NCBI GenBank assembly: GCA_019425045.1
Contig: JAHYYI010000006.1
Coordinates: 2,542 to 66,541 of the forward strand
Length of the DNA stretch: 64,000 nt
Origin: Collinsella sp.
Lineage (GTDB): Bacteria; Actinomycetota; Coriobacteriia; Coriobacteriales; Coriobacteriaceae
Direction: 5' to 3'
Shown: piece by piece, positions 8,660 to 17,563 of the stretch
Layout: every line of letters begins with the position of its first letter
How positions within the stretch are numbered: position 1 is the stretch's first letter
The notes under the pieces: generated by a model
Seen by the model: the letters and a program-made list of their open reading frames with translations, nothing else
Told to the model about the DNA's origin: nothing
Database searches by the model: none
Program-made: the position numbers and the translations under genes

Positions 8660-10375
8660 ATGTCGCAAAACGATCGAACTCAACTGATTCCCGATCCGCA
8701 GCAGCCGAGCAGGCACACCGGTGGCGTTCAGTCGCCGCGTCCTATCGCGCCGAGTCACGGTCAGCAGCGTGGTGCGGCAAACGCTTCCCAACGCCTGAAC
8801 CAGCAACGTCAGCAGCGACAGGCAAACGGAAATGCGCCCAAGCAGCCCCCCACGCACGCTCGGGGCGATCGCGGCCCCGCGCGCAAACCCGCCGAGAACA
8901 ATAAGTCGGGCAAAAAGACGACGCTCTTTGTCGTCCTGGGTCTTATCGTCATTGTCTATATCGTAGGCGTCGTAGCGTTTTCCCAGCTAGCCTACCCCAA
9001 TACCACCATCGCCGGCGTCGACGTCTCGTTCTCCAACGCTTCGTCTGCCGCCACCAAGGTCAACTCGGCATGGAAGCACTATAAGCTCACCGTGACAGGC
9101 GATGACTTTAGCTGGACCTATCAGCCCGAGTCCGATGAGCCCATCGTCGACGGCGAAGCTGCCGCAAAAGAGATCATCAGCCACAACGAAGCCTTTGTCT
9201 GGCCGGTCCGCCTTGTGGAATCCTTAAGCGGAAAGACCAAAACAACCGCTACCTCCAACGAAGTCGATCTTGATCAAGACGTCGACCTGTCCATGCTCTC
9301 CGACACCTTTGACCAAAAGAAGTTTGAGAAGGATCTGGGCGCCGCCATCGACGAGTTTAACGAGGGGCGTTCGGGCACGTTCGAGGCCAATAGCTCCTAT
9401 GACGAGCAGGCCGGCAAGTTTACCGTCGAGAAGGCGCGCTCCAACGAAAAACTCGACCGCGAGCATGTCATTAAGTATGCCGAGCTCGAGCTTGCCTCGC
9501 TGTCCGAGACCGTAGACCTTTCCAAGCTCGGCAACGATGCCTATGAGCCGCTCAATGGAACGCTGACCGATGATCAGATTCAGGCCGCATGCGATGCCGC
9601 CAACAACTTCCTGGGCGTCAACGTGACCCTCAAGCTCAACGGCGAGGATGCCGGCAAGGTTGATGGCAGCTCCGTGTTGCAGTGGATCAGCTTTGCCGAT
9701 CCGGCCAACCCCACACTCGATACGTCGCAGATCAGCAGCTGGGCAGCCGAGCTCGCCAACGGCTTCAATACCGTGGGCTCCACTCGCTGGTGGACGCGCG
9801 CCGATGGCAAGCAATGCGCCGTCGAAGGCGGCGACTTTGGTTGGTCCATCGACAGCAGCTCGCTCGCCAAGCAGGTCGAGGACGCCATTAACAACAAGCA
9901 GACCGGCGAAATCGAGATCAAGTACTCCCAGAAGGCCGACACCTTTACTGCAAAGGGAGAGCCCGACTGGAAGGCATACGTCGATGTCGATCTGTCCGAG
10001 CAGCACGCGCGCTACTACGACGAGAGCGGCAATATCGTGTGGGAGGCCAACTTTATCTCCGGCAAGCCGGGAGAGGACGCCACCCCCGAGGGCGTATGGC
10101 AGATCAACAGCAACAATGGCGCCAGCAAGCTTATCGGTGCCAAGGACCCCGAGACCGGCAAGCCCAAATACGAGAGCCCGGTCAGCTATTGGATGCCGTT
10201 TGAGGGAAACATGGTCGGTTTCCACGATGCAACGTGGCAAAACGACAAGAGTTTCGACGATCCCAACTCCTACAAGTGGTGCGGCAGCCACGGATGCATC
10301 AACCTTCGCCTGGCCGACGCCAAGGCGCTGCACGATTGCATCAAAGTCGGCCTGTGCGTGGTTGTCCACTCGTAG
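8660..10375 (+). CDS. Membrane-anchored L,D-transpeptidase (YkuD domain)
   Basis: Likely forms 3-3 crosslinks in peptidoglycan or attaches proteins to it. The 571-residue protein has a Gln/Pro-rich cytoplasmic tail (about 1-80), one membrane segment (about 87-107), a long extracellular region resembling the peptidoglycan-binding part of such enzymes, and a C-terminal YkuD domain. The catalytic motif SHGCINL lies at 543-549, with Cys546 the nucleophile, preceded by the usual GFHD. The ATG at 8660 has GAAGGA 10 bases upstream; the ATG at 8651 would have it 1 base away. No cell-wall partner gene is adjacent. Confidence 0.9.
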   Translation: MSQNDRTQLIPDPQQPSRHTGGVQSPRPIAPSHGQQRGAANASQRLNQQRQQRQANGNAPKQPPTHARGDRGPARKPAENNKSGKKTTLFVVLGLIVIVYIVGVVAFSQLAYPNTTIAGVDVSFSNASSAATKVNSAWKHYKLTVTGDDFSWTYQPESDEPIVDGEAAAKEIISHNEAFVWPVRLVESLSGKTKTTATSNEVDLDQDVDLSMLSDTFDQKKFEKDLGAAIDEFNEGRSGTFEANSSYDEQAGKFTVEKARSNEKLDREHVIKYAELELASLSETVDLSKLGNDAYEPLNGTLTDDQIQAACDAANNFLGVNVTLKLNGEDAGKVDGSSVLQWISFADPANPTLDTSQISSWAAELANGFNTVGSTRWWTRADGKQCAVEGGDFGWSIDSSSLAKQVEDAINNKQTGEIEIKYSQKADTFTAKGEPDWKAYVDVDLSEQHARYYDESGNIVWEANFISGKPGEDATPEGVWQINSNNGASKLIGAKDPETGKPKYESPVSYWMPFEGNMVGFHDATWQNDKSFDDPNSYKWCGSHGCINLRLADAKALHDCIKVGLCVVVHS

Positions 10376-10443
10376 TGCAACGCGCGCATTCATACAACAT
10401 GCAACTGCTGCGACCAATCTAACAATTCCGAAAGAAACCGTTC

Positions 10444-10473
10444 TATGCGCCCACCCCAACCGGTGGGCGCATA
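10444..10473 (+). terminator. Hairpin after the L,D-transpeptidase
   Basis: A 12-bp stem (10444-10455 with 10462-10473) with a 6-base loop lies 69 bases after the transpeptidase stop and 34 bases before the efflux adaptor start. It lacks a strong T-run, so it may be a partial terminator or an mRNA-stabilising hairpin. Confidence 0.5.
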
Positions 10474-10507
10474 TACTTATCAACGTTCTTTCTATAAAGG
10501 AGACGCT

Positions 10508-11944
10508 ATGCCGAATGTCCCCAACATCACCCCGGGCCCGGATGATACCGAGCACACGCCCGAAGGTGCCACCGAAACGCTTCCTCTGATCACAGACGTA
10601 CATGCCGACAAGGAGAGCGGACGCACGAACGATACGGCCGAGATTTCCGATGAAGAGGCATATGCCAAGCTCAAGGCAAAACGTGCCGAACGTCGACGCA
10701 AAAAGCTGATTCGACGCGGCATTGCCGCCGGCATCGTGGGTGTCATCGCGCTCATTGCTATTGTTGCAACCCTGGTTATCAATGCGCAGCCACAGGGCGA
10801 TAGCAGGCCTGCGACCGACATGGTGACCGAGGGCACGTTTACCACAACGGTCGAGGCGAAAGGCCAGCTCAAACCCATTTCGTCCTCAGTGGTCTCCCCT
10901 TCTGTCGACGGCACGGTCGATTCGATCAACGTGCAGGCAGGCCAATCCGTCAACGAGGGCGACGTGCTTATGACCATTAAAAACGACGAGCTCGATCGCA
11001 ACGTTGCCGAGGCGCAGCGTGCAGTTGCAGCCGCCCAGGAAGACCTCACCAACGCGCAGAAAGCCGCAGCTGCCGCGCAGGCCACCCCAACGACGGACGT
11101 CGACGGAGCTTCCGCAGCGGCTGGCATCTCCGCCGCATCAGCGGACACGAACGCCATATCGGCCGCGCAGCGCAGCCTCGCATCGGCCCAGGCAAACCTA
11201 GACCAGGCGAACGCCAAGGCCGCCAGCCGTACGGTCACGGCCCCGAGCTCGGGCAGCATCGTGGAGCTCAACGCCAAGGTGGGCGCCACGGTAACAAGCG
11301 GCATGATCATGGGCGAAAGCGATACGAGCGGCGGCAAGCAGTGCATGCAGATCGCCGACCTGTCCAAGATGAAGGTGACCGTGCAAGTGGGCGAAAAGGA
11401 CATCGCCAAGATCGCCGTTGGGCAGAGCGCCAACGTCACGTATCCCGCGTTTCCCGATATCGTGAGCCAGGGAACCGTTACGGCCATCGCTTCGGTGGCA
11501 AACTCCGACGCCGCCAACGGTGGCGGCGGCAACGTAACCTTTAACGTCGACATCCTCATCGAGGCGCCCGACGCGCGCCTGAAGCCGGGCATGACGGCCG
11601 AGGTATCGGTGGTGACCGAGCAGCTCGACGACGTGGTGATGGTGCCGACGATGGCGCTCATGACCGAAGACGGCGAACACTATTACGTCAACGTGGCAAC
11701 CGATGACGAGGACAAGCAAACCCGTCGCGTGAAGGTGACCGTCGTGACGCAAAACGACAACGAGGCTGTAGTCGGCAAGAAGCAGGTCAAGCGCGACGAC
11801 CAGGGCAACGAGATCAACCCTGGCGTGCCGGTTACCAAGCTGCGCGATGGCGACACCCTCGTCATGGACACCGGAGCGGACGCAACGGCTGACGGCGGCT
11901 ACAGCGCGGATTCGGGCAGCATGTCTGCCGACGAGGGCATGTAA
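10508..11944 (+). CDS. Efflux periplasmic-adaptor-type subunit (MacA/HlyD family)
   Basis: Membrane-fusion protein partner of the ABC exporter encoded next. The 478-residue protein has a charged cytoplasmic tail, one membrane segment (about 71-93), a biotinyl-lipoyl-like barrel split by an Ala/Gln-rich helical hairpin, and beta domains toward the C-terminus (VTYPAFPDIVSQGTV, RLKPGMTAEV). AAGGAG precedes the ATG at 10508; an in-frame ATG at 10445 sits inside a hairpin and is rejected. The stop codon overlaps the ATPase start. The substrate is unknown: a peptide, antibiotic or lipid is possible. Confidence 0.88.
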   Translation: MPNVPNITPGPDDTEHTPEGATETLPLITDVHADKESGRTNDTAEISDEEAYAKLKAKRAERRRKKLIRRGIAAGIVGVIALIAIVATLVINAQPQGDSRPATDMVTEGTFTTTVEAKGQLKPISSSVVSPSVDGTVDSINVQAGQSVNEGDVLMTIKNDELDRNVAEAQRAVAAAQEDLTNAQKAAAAAQATPTTDVDGASAAAGISAASADTNAISAAQRSLASAQANLDQANAKAASRTVTAPSSGSIVELNAKVGATVTSGMIMGESDTSGGKQCMQIADLSKMKVTVQVGEKDIAKIAVGQSANVTYPAFPDIVSQGTVTAIASVANSDAANGGGGNVTFNVDILIEAPDARLKPGMTAEVSVVTEQLDDVVMVPTMALMTEDGEHYYVNVATDDEDKQTRRVKVTVVTQNDNEAVVGKKQVKRDDQGNEINPGVPVTKLRDGDTLVMDTGADATADGGYSADSGSMSADEGM

Positions 11945-12717
11945 TGCGTCCCGTCATCGACATTCGCAACGTGCACCGCATCTTTGAGAGCGAAGCGGGT
12001 TGCGCCCACATCCTGCACAACGTGAGCCTGGCGGTAAATCCCGGCGAATTCGTCGCCATTACCGGTCCCTCGGGCTCGGGCAAGTCAACGCTCATGAACA
12101 TCCTAGGCTGCCTGGATAAGCCGACGGCGGGCGACTATTACCTGCAAGGGCTCAACGTGGCCGAGCTCGATGATGACGAGCTCACCGAAGTTCGCGCCTT
12201 GAGCATTGGCTTTGTCTTTCAGAGCTTCAACCTGCTGCCGCGCCTGTCGGTTATCGAAAACGTCATGCTGCCGCTGGCCTACACCAATGTGCCCCGAAGC
12301 CAGCGCGAAATGCGCGCCGTGCACGCGCTGCAGGCCGTCACGCTACCGGTCGACCACTGGGACCACCGCATATCCGAGCTCTCGGGCGGCCAGATGCAGC
12401 GCGTCGCAATCGCGCGCGCCCTTGTCAATGACCCGCCCATCATCCTGGCCGATGAGCCGACGGGAAACCTGGACTCCGCCACTGGAGCGCTTGTGATGGA
12501 GACCTTCCATAAGCTCCAGAAGCGCGGCAAAACCATCGTTCTTATCACACACGACCCCGGCATCGCCGCCGAGGCCGACCGCGCCGTGACCATCCGCGAC
12601 GGTCGCATTCACGACGGCGCGTATATTCCGCATGCACCGCGGACCCTGCGCAGCGCCGTAGATAGCCTGCCCATGATTTCCGCCTCCGCCAACCCGCCGA
12701 AAGGAGTGATGGCATGA
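11944..12717 (+). CDS. ABC transporter ATP-binding protein (MacB/LolD type)
   Basis: Energises the MacB-like permease. The 257-residue protein has Walker A GPSGSGKST, a Q-loop in FVFQSFNLLP, signature LSGGQ, Walker B IILADEPTGNLD and the switch His in LITHDPG. The MKL pattern GEFVAITGPSGSGKSTLMN is typical of the LolD/MacB ATPase branch. Its ATG overlaps the adaptor stop by one base and its own stop overlaps the permease start by four, so the three are translationally coupled. Confidence 0.94.
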   Translation: MRPVIDIRNVHRIFESEAGCAHILHNVSLAVNPGEFVAITGPSGSGKSTLMNILGCLDKPTAGDYYLQGLNVAELDDDELTEVRALSIGFVFQSFNLLPRLSVIENVMLPLAYTNVPRSQREMRAVHALQAVTLPVDHWDHRISELSGGQMQRVAIARALVNDPPIILADEPTGNLDSATGALVMETFHKLQKRGKTIVLITHDPGIAAEADRAVTIRDGRIHDGAYIPHAPRTLRSAVDSLPMISASANPPKGVMA

Positions 12718-13928
12718 GCGCCCGCGATCTCATCCAGGAAGCCCTTCACTCGCTCGAGGCCAACAAGGGGCGCAGCCTGCTCACCATCCTAGGCATTGTC
12801 ATCGGCATCGCCTCGGTCATTGCCATGACTTCGCTCATCGGCGGCATCCAAAACAGCTTGGTCAACAGCCTGGGCCTCAACGCAGCTCGCATGGTTCAGA
12901 TCTATTCGTCCCAAGAACTCTCTGATTCTGACGTCCAGAAGCTTCAAAAACTGGTGCCACAGATAGAGCAGATCGGAATTGTCGACAGCGCGTATACCGA
13001 GTACAAGACCGGCGATAAAAGCTATACCGTCATGGCACAGGGTGTCGATAGCGACATGCTCGACGCCGTGGGTGCCAGTAAGCTCGTTGCGGGGCGCACC
13101 TACACCGATGTCGAGTCAAAGGCAGGCTCGCGCGTGGCGCTCATTAGCCGCGGCGGTGCCGATCAGCTTTACGGCAACGAACAGGATGCGCTGGGGAAAA
13201 CCATCAAGGTGTCCAACGGCGAGGTGCAGATTGTAGGCGTGATTGATGGCGGCAGCGACTCCATGGGCTCGCTCACTTTGTATATGCCACGCGAAACCAT
13301 CTCCGGCCTATTTGGCGACGAGAATCCTTCATTCCCCAGCGTGACGGCACTTGCCGCCGAGGGCACGGACATGGATGAGCTTTGTAAGACCATCGAGTCC
13401 AAGGTGCGCGCGATGAAGGGCATCGAGGAGGAGGATGAGTACGACAGTGTATCGGCGACATCCATGAAAAGCGCCATCGATGCACTCAACTCCTTTATGG
13501 GCGCGTTCTCGCTCATCATGGGTGCGGTCGCCAGCATCTCGCTGCTTGTCGGCGGTATCGGCATTATGAATATGATGCTCACCAACGTGACTGAGCGCAT
13601 CCGCGAGATCGGCATCCGTCGCGCTCTGGGCGCCAGTCGTCGCGATATCACCGCGCAGTTTTTGGCCGAGTCCTCGGCGCTGTGCGTCACCGGTGGCCTG
13701 CTGGGTGTCCTGATAGGCTATCTGCTGGCCTGGGGACTCGCGATATTTGCCACTGGATCTGGGATTCTTGGCGAGCTCGGTGCCAGCGGGCAAATCACAC
13801 CGAGTTTTTCAATCGCCACGGTACTGCTGGCCTTCGCCGTCTCCGTCGGCATCGGCGTAATCTTTGGCTTCTACCCCGCTCGACGCGCGGCAAAGCTCGA
13901 CCCGGTGGAGTGCCTACGCTACCAGTAA
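12714..13928 (+). CDS. ABC transporter permease (MacB/FtsX type)
   Basis: Mechanotransmission-type permease that works with the preceding ATPase and adaptor. The 404-residue protein has the classic layout: a cytoplasmic helix and first membrane segment (about 20-45, SLLTILGIVIGIASVIAM), a large extracellular MacB core domain (about 50-260), then three membrane segments near 275, 325 and 370 within the FtsX domain. The motif VTERIREIGIRRALGASRRDI is the FtsX coupling region. In a single-membrane organism no TolC is expected and none is encoded here, so the set probably exports across the cytoplasmic membrane only. Confidence 0.93.
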   Translation: MSARDLIQEALHSLEANKGRSLLTILGIVIGIASVIAMTSLIGGIQNSLVNSLGLNAARMVQIYSSQELSDSDVQKLQKLVPQIEQIGIVDSAYTEYKTGDKSYTVMAQGVDSDMLDAVGASKLVAGRTYTDVESKAGSRVALISRGGADQLYGNEQDALGKTIKVSNGEVQIVGVIDGGSDSMGSLTLYMPRETISGLFGDENPSFPSVTALAAEGTDMDELCKTIESKVRAMKGIEEEDEYDSVSATSMKSAIDALNSFMGAFSLIMGAVASISLLVGGIGIMNMMLTNVTERIREIGIRRALGASRRDITAQFLAESSALCVTGGLLGVLIGYLLAWGLAIFATGSGILGELGASGQITPSFSIATVLLAFAVSVGIGVIFGFYPARRAAKLDPVECLRYQ

Positions 13929-13940
13929 GCCGCCACCGAC

Positions 13941-14009
13941 AAGTTGCGGTGATTTAGGGACTGAATATGCTATCTAGCAGCAAAAACAGACACTATTTCA
14001 CCGCAACTT
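13941..14009. repeat. GTTGCGGTGA repeat, copy 1
   Basis: The ends pair over 12 bases (13941-13952 with 13998-14009). A 65-base unit (13943-14007) aligns without gaps to 45331-45395, with about 47 identical positions, the strongest at the two ends and in TAGGGACTGA. It lies just after the efflux permease and directly abuts the IS21-type relic. Confidence 0.78.
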
Positions 14010-14018
14010 ATTGAAGGG

Positions 14019-14117
14019 CTGTTTGCGCCAGATCCGGGCGTCGTCCTCGAGCTATTGGTGGATAACGGGCTTGTACGGGTCGAGCTTGCTCGAGGCGATC
14101 CTCCTCGCGGGCGGGAG
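14019..14117 (-). pseudogene. IS21-family transposase (IstA) relic
   Basis: The minus strand reads a 33-codon stretch containing PPARRIASSKLDPYKPVI and, after an in-frame TAG (14052-14054), LEDDARIWRKQ. This matches the region of IS21 IstA proteins just before the integrase core, where family members read LDP[YF]K..ID.WL..D...RKQ. The stop replaces the usual Trp. Similarity ends abruptly at 14018, beside the repeat at 13941-14009. No open frame or companion IstB remains. It marks the left edge of the cobalamin island. Confidence 0.68.
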
Positions 14118-14139
14118 GGCGCGCAGGCGCGGCGAGCGC

Positions 14140-14913
14140 CTAGCGCGCGAACTCCCGTAAGAGCGCATCTTCCACTTCCTGAAGCGAAAGGGCCCCGCCT
14201 CCCTCGGCGGGACGGGTGACCACGATACAGCGCGCTCCCACGGCGCGCGCTGCGGCGAGCTTCTCGGCCGTGCCGCCTACGGTTCCCGAGTCCTTGGTCA
14301 CAAGCCACTGGGCGCCCACCTGCCGAAGCATCGCCTCGTTGAGCTCGCGGGTGAAGGGCCCCTGCATGCCGATGACGTGCGACGGCGAAAACCCCGCGTC
14401 GATGCACTTCGTTATAGCACTGGGCAGCGGGAGCACGCGCACGAAGAAGCGCTCCGCGAAATCGGCGACGCGCGTGTAGGGAGCAAGCTCCTTGCTCCCC
14501 GTCGTGAGAAGAGCGCGACCCGGGTTCTCGGAGAGAAAGCGCGCCGCGCAGGCGATCGACGCGACCGACACGACGCCTTTGGGCAGCGCCTCGACCGGGC
14601 GCGCAAGGCGCAGGCATCGTGCACCCACGGCGAGCGAAGCGGCCCGGATGTTACCGCTTGCGAGCGTAGCGAAGGGGTGCGTGGCGTCGACGACGATGCG
14701 CGCGCCGGAAAGCTCGCGCTCCATGTCGGCCTCGTCGAGCCTGCCCGCATGCACCTCGATGTCCGGAAGCTCGCCCAAAAGTTCGCCTCCGTACTCTGTT
14801 GCCGCGTAGGCACGGGCGGGGATGCCCGCCCCGCTCGCCCATTCGCACAGAAGGCGGCCCTCGGTGGTGCCGGCGAAGATGCGCAGCGCCGGCGCGGATG
14901 CGGGAGCCGTCAC
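14140..14913 (-). CDS. cbiJ: Cobalt-precorrin-6A reductase
   Basis: Reduces the macrocycle of (cobalt-)precorrin-6A with NAD(P)H. The 257-residue protein opens with LRIFAGTTEGRLLCEWA, the family's nucleotide-binding start. It also carries DATHPFA, the LLTTGSKELAPY block and a C-terminal TKDSGTVGGTAEKLAAA segment, all typical of CobK/CbiJ. The GTG start at 14913 overlaps the cbiC stop (GTGA). It is the last gene of the cobalamin run. No terminator is obvious in the 120 bases that follow. Confidence 0.92.
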   Translation of the reverse strand: MTAPASAPALRIFAGTTEGRLLCEWASGAGIPARAYAATEYGGELLGELPDIEVHAGRLDEADMERELSGARIVVDATHPFATLASGNIRAASLAVGARCLRLARPVEALPKGVVSVASIACAARFLSENPGRALLTTGSKELAPYTRVADFAERFFVRVLPLPSAITKCIDAGFSPSHVIGMQGPFTRELNEAMLRQVGAQWLVTKDSGTVGGTAEKLAAARAVGARCIVVTRPAEGGGALSLQEVEDALLREFAR

Positions 14914-15551
14914 TTCGGGCCGCCTGTGCGCGTGATCTGGTAGAGTAGCGCGTTCATAATGGCGGCCGCCACGGTCGAGCCGCCCTTGCGACCCCTCGCG
15001 ACGATGGCCGGCACGCGTCGCGCGAGTAGCTCCTCTTTCGCCTCGACCACGTTCACAAACCCGACCGGCACCCCAACGACGAGAGCGGGCGCGATCTTCC
15101 CCGCGTCCATGAGCTCGGCGAGGCGCAGAAGTGCTGTGGGAGCGTTGCCGACGGCCACGATGAGCGGACCCTCGATGCCGCAAGCTTTGTCCATGCTCGC
15201 AACGGCGCGAGTCGTGCCCGCGGCGCGCGCAGCCGCGGCGACATCAGGGTCGGCCATGAAGCACACGGCCTTGCAGCCGAGCTTCGCGAGCGCGGGCTTG
15301 CTTATGCCTGCGAGCGCCATGTTCGTGTCGGTGAGCACCGTGGCCCCTGCGCGCAGTGCGTCGAGCGCACAGTGCGCGGCGTCATGGGTGAACACGAGGG
15401 AATCGGCGTACGAGAAGTCGGCAGTGGTATGGATGACGCGCTTCACGACGGGCTCTTCGAACGGCGGGAACGTGCGGCCGCCGAGCTCTTCGGTGATGAT
15501 CTCGAAGCTGCGCCGCTCGATGTCGCCAGGCGCCATCTCCTTGGAATCCAT
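14910..15551 (-). CDS. cbiC: Cobalt-precorrin-8X methylmutase
   Basis: Moves the C11 methyl group to C12 to give cobyrinate. The 213-residue protein matches CbiC/CobH along its length. His41 in RVIHTTADFSYADSL is the expected catalytic histidine. TDTNMALAGI and the Gly-rich RKGGSTVAAAIMNALL are further family blocks. Its ATG directly follows the cobO stop codon (TAG then ATG), and it overlaps cbiJ at its end. Confidence 0.95.
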   Translation of the reverse strand: MDSKEMAPGDIERRSFEIITEELGGRTFPPFEEPVVKRVIHTTADFSYADSLVFTHDAAHCALDALRAGATVLTDTNMALAGISKPALAKLGCKAVCFMADPDVAAAARAAGTTRAVASMDKACGIEGPLIVAVGNAPTALLRLAELMDAGKIAPALVVGVPVGFVNVVEAKEELLARRVPAIVARGRKGGSTVAAAIMNALLYQITRTGGPK

Positions 15552-16067
15552 CTAGTACTCCACTCCTTCTCTTGCACATATCCCCTGAGCGTAGGGGTGT
15601 TTCTCGCACCGCATCTCGGTTATGTAATCGGCCTTCTCCACGATCTTGCGGGAAGGCGCGCGCCCGGTGAGCGCTACTTCGACGCCGCGCGCGGACATAT
15701 CGAGCGCGCGGTCCACGAGCGCCTCGTCGACAAGCCCCTTCGAAAGCGCGTCGAGCGCCTCGTCGAGCACGAGCAGTCCCTCTTGCGCGCCCTCGAGCTC
15801 GGCGAGCGCGGAAGCGAGGTTCCCATCGTGCAGCTCGCACGTCGCGGCAAGTTCTTCCGACGTCATCGACCAGGTAAACTTGTCCGACGCCTTCCCCGCG
15901 AACACGGGCACGCCGAAATGCTCGGCGAGCAGGCGCACCTCCCCGCTTTCGCCGTCTTTCAGGAACTGCACGACGACGACGCGGCGGCCTGCAGCGAGCA
16001 TGCGAAGGGCGAGGCCCATCGCCGCCGTGGTCTTGCCTTTGCCGTCGCCATGATACACGTGGATCAT
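15552..16067 (-). CDS. cobO: Cob(I)yrinic acid a,c-diamide adenosyltransferase (CobA/BtuR type)
   Basis: Transfers the 5'-deoxyadenosyl group of ATP to cobalt(I) corrinoids. The 171-residue protein begins at once with the family P-loop HGDGKGKTTAA (6-16). It then shows VVVVQFLKDG, and the LVLDE and LTGR blocks of the BtuR family. Short length and lack of an N-terminal extension are normal. The ATG overlaps the cbiP stop (ATGA). Confidence 0.95.
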   Translation of the reverse strand: MIHVYHGDGKGKTTAAMGLALRMLAAGRRVVVVQFLKDGESGEVRLLAEHFGVPVFAGKASDKFTWSMTSEELAATCELHDGNLASALAELEGAQEGLLVLDEALDALSKGLVDEALVDRALDMSARGVEVALTGRAPSRKIVEKADYITEMRCEKHPYAQGICAREGVEY

Positions 16068-17563
16068 ACGCCCTCCTCGATAATGCGGTAGACATACTCC
16101 ATGTCGAGCGCCCCGCGCACGACGTCGGCCAGGCGGTCAAACTCGCGCGCACGGTGATCGACCGCGGACGCCGCGCCCGCAGCACCCACGACGCTCTCGG
16201 GCAGGCCGCGCATGCGCGCGAGCGAGCGCGCGAGGGCGAGCGCCACCCCCGGTTCGTCGAACAGGCCGTGGAGATAGGTTCCGAACACGTTTCCGCAGGC
16301 CGCGCCTTCCGGTTTGCCGCCAATCGTGCCCGCAGGAGCGCAGAAGACGGTCGTTTCGCCGTCGTGAATCTCGTACCCGCGCGCCGTCATGCCGTTCCAC
16401 ACCGAGAACGCGCCTTGGGCGCCCGTGATGCGTAGCTCCGACTGGGCGAGGCGCTTTTCCTCCTTGAACACCGTACTTGCAGGGATGAGCCCGAGCCCGC
16501 GCGCGGTACCAGCGCCTTCCCTGCCGTGCGGGTCGGAAAGCTCGTCTCCCAAAAGCTGGTAGCCTCCGCATATGCCGAGCACCGGCGTGCCCGCGCCCGA
16601 AAGCGCGCGTACACAGGCTCCGATGCCGCTAGCCGCAAGCCAGCGCGCGTCGTCGAGCGTAGTCTTCGAGCCGGGAAGCACCACCAGGTCGGGTCGGCCC
16701 AGATCGGTCGTCGAGGAAACGTAGCGCACGCCCACGCCGGGCACGCGCGAAAGCGGGTCGAAGTCGGTGAAGTTCGACAGATGCGGAAGACGCACGACGG
16801 CGACGTCGATGACGCCGCGCGCCTCGTGGGCAGATAGGCGCGGCGCGAGCGAGTCCTCGTCGTCCAGGTCGAGCGTAAGATACGGCACGACCCCCACGAC
16901 GGGAACCCCGCACATCCTCTCGAGCGGGGCCAAACCCGGGCGCAGGATTTCCACATCGCCGCGGAACTTGTTCACCACAAGCCCCCGCAAAAGCGCGCGG
17001 TCATCGGGCGCAAGGAGCGCGACCGTGCCGTAGAGCTGGGCAAATACCCCGCCCGGGTCGATGTCGCCCGCAAGCAGCACGGGGGAGGACACGGCGCGCG
17101 CGAGCCCCATGTTGACGATGTCGTTTTCGGCAAGGTTGATTTCGGCGGGGCTGCCGGCGCCCTCGATGACGATGACGTCGTTTTCCTCCGCGAGCGAATC
17201 GAACGCCTCCAAAATCTGCGGCATGAGCGCCTTCTTTCGCGCGAAGTAGTCCCTCGCAGCGAAGGCTCCCTGCGCCTTGCCGGCCACGATGAGCTGGCTT
17301 CGGTGGCCGCTTTCGGGCTTGAGCAGGATGGGGTTCATGCGCACGTCGGGCGCGATGCCGCACGCCTCGGCCTGCATGATCTGGGCGCGCCCCATCTCGA
17401 GCCCGTCGGCCGTGACACCGCTGTTGAGTGCCATGTTCTGGCTCTTGAAGGGAGTCACGCGCAGGCCGTCCTGCGAAAGCACGCGGCACAGCCCCGCCGC
17501 AAGCAGGCTCTTCCCCGCGTTCGACATGGTGCCCTGGATCATGATGGGCTTCGCCCTACCCAC
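16064..17563 (-). CDS. cbiP: Cobyric acid synthase
   Basis: Amidates the b, d, e and g side chains of adenosylcobyrinate a,c-diamide using glutamine and ATP. The 499-residue protein has an N-terminal ATP-dependent domain starting IMIQGTMSNAGKS and containing PFKSQNMALNS. Its C-terminal class I glutamine amidotransferase domain has the nucleophile Cys in LGICGGYQLLG and the His in GTYLHGLF. The GTG at 17563 was chosen because AAGGAGG lies 9 bases upstream. It overlaps the end of cobD by eight bases. Confidence 0.95.
   Translation of the reverse strand: MGRAKPIMIQGTMSNAGKSLLAAGLCRVLSQDGLRVTPFKSQNMALNSGVTADGLEMGRAQIMQAEACGIAPDVRMNPILLKPESGHRSQLIVAGKAQGAFAARDYFARKKALMPQILEAFDSLAEENDVIVIEGAGSPAEINLAENDIVNMGLARAVSSPVLLAGDIDPGGVFAQLYGTVALLAPDDRALLRGLVVNKFRGDVEILRPGLAPLERMCGVPVVGVVPYLTLDLDDEDSLAPRLSAHEARGVIDVAVVRLPHLSNFTDFDPLSRVPGVGVRYVSSTTDLGRPDLVVLPGSKTTLDDARWLAASGIGACVRALSGAGTPVLGICGGYQLLGDELSDPHGREGAGTARGLGLIPASTVFKEEKRLAQSELRITGAQGAFSVWNGMTARGYEIHDGETTVFCAPAGTIGGKPEGAACGNVFGTYLHGLFDEPGVALALARSLARMRGLPESVVGAAGAASAVDHRAREFDRLADVVRGALDMEYVYRIIEEGV

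Noticed and set aside
13941..14139. A complete IS element at the left edge of the island.
   Set aside because: Only about 33 codons of IstA-like sequence remain, with a stop codon and no IstB or clear terminal repeats.
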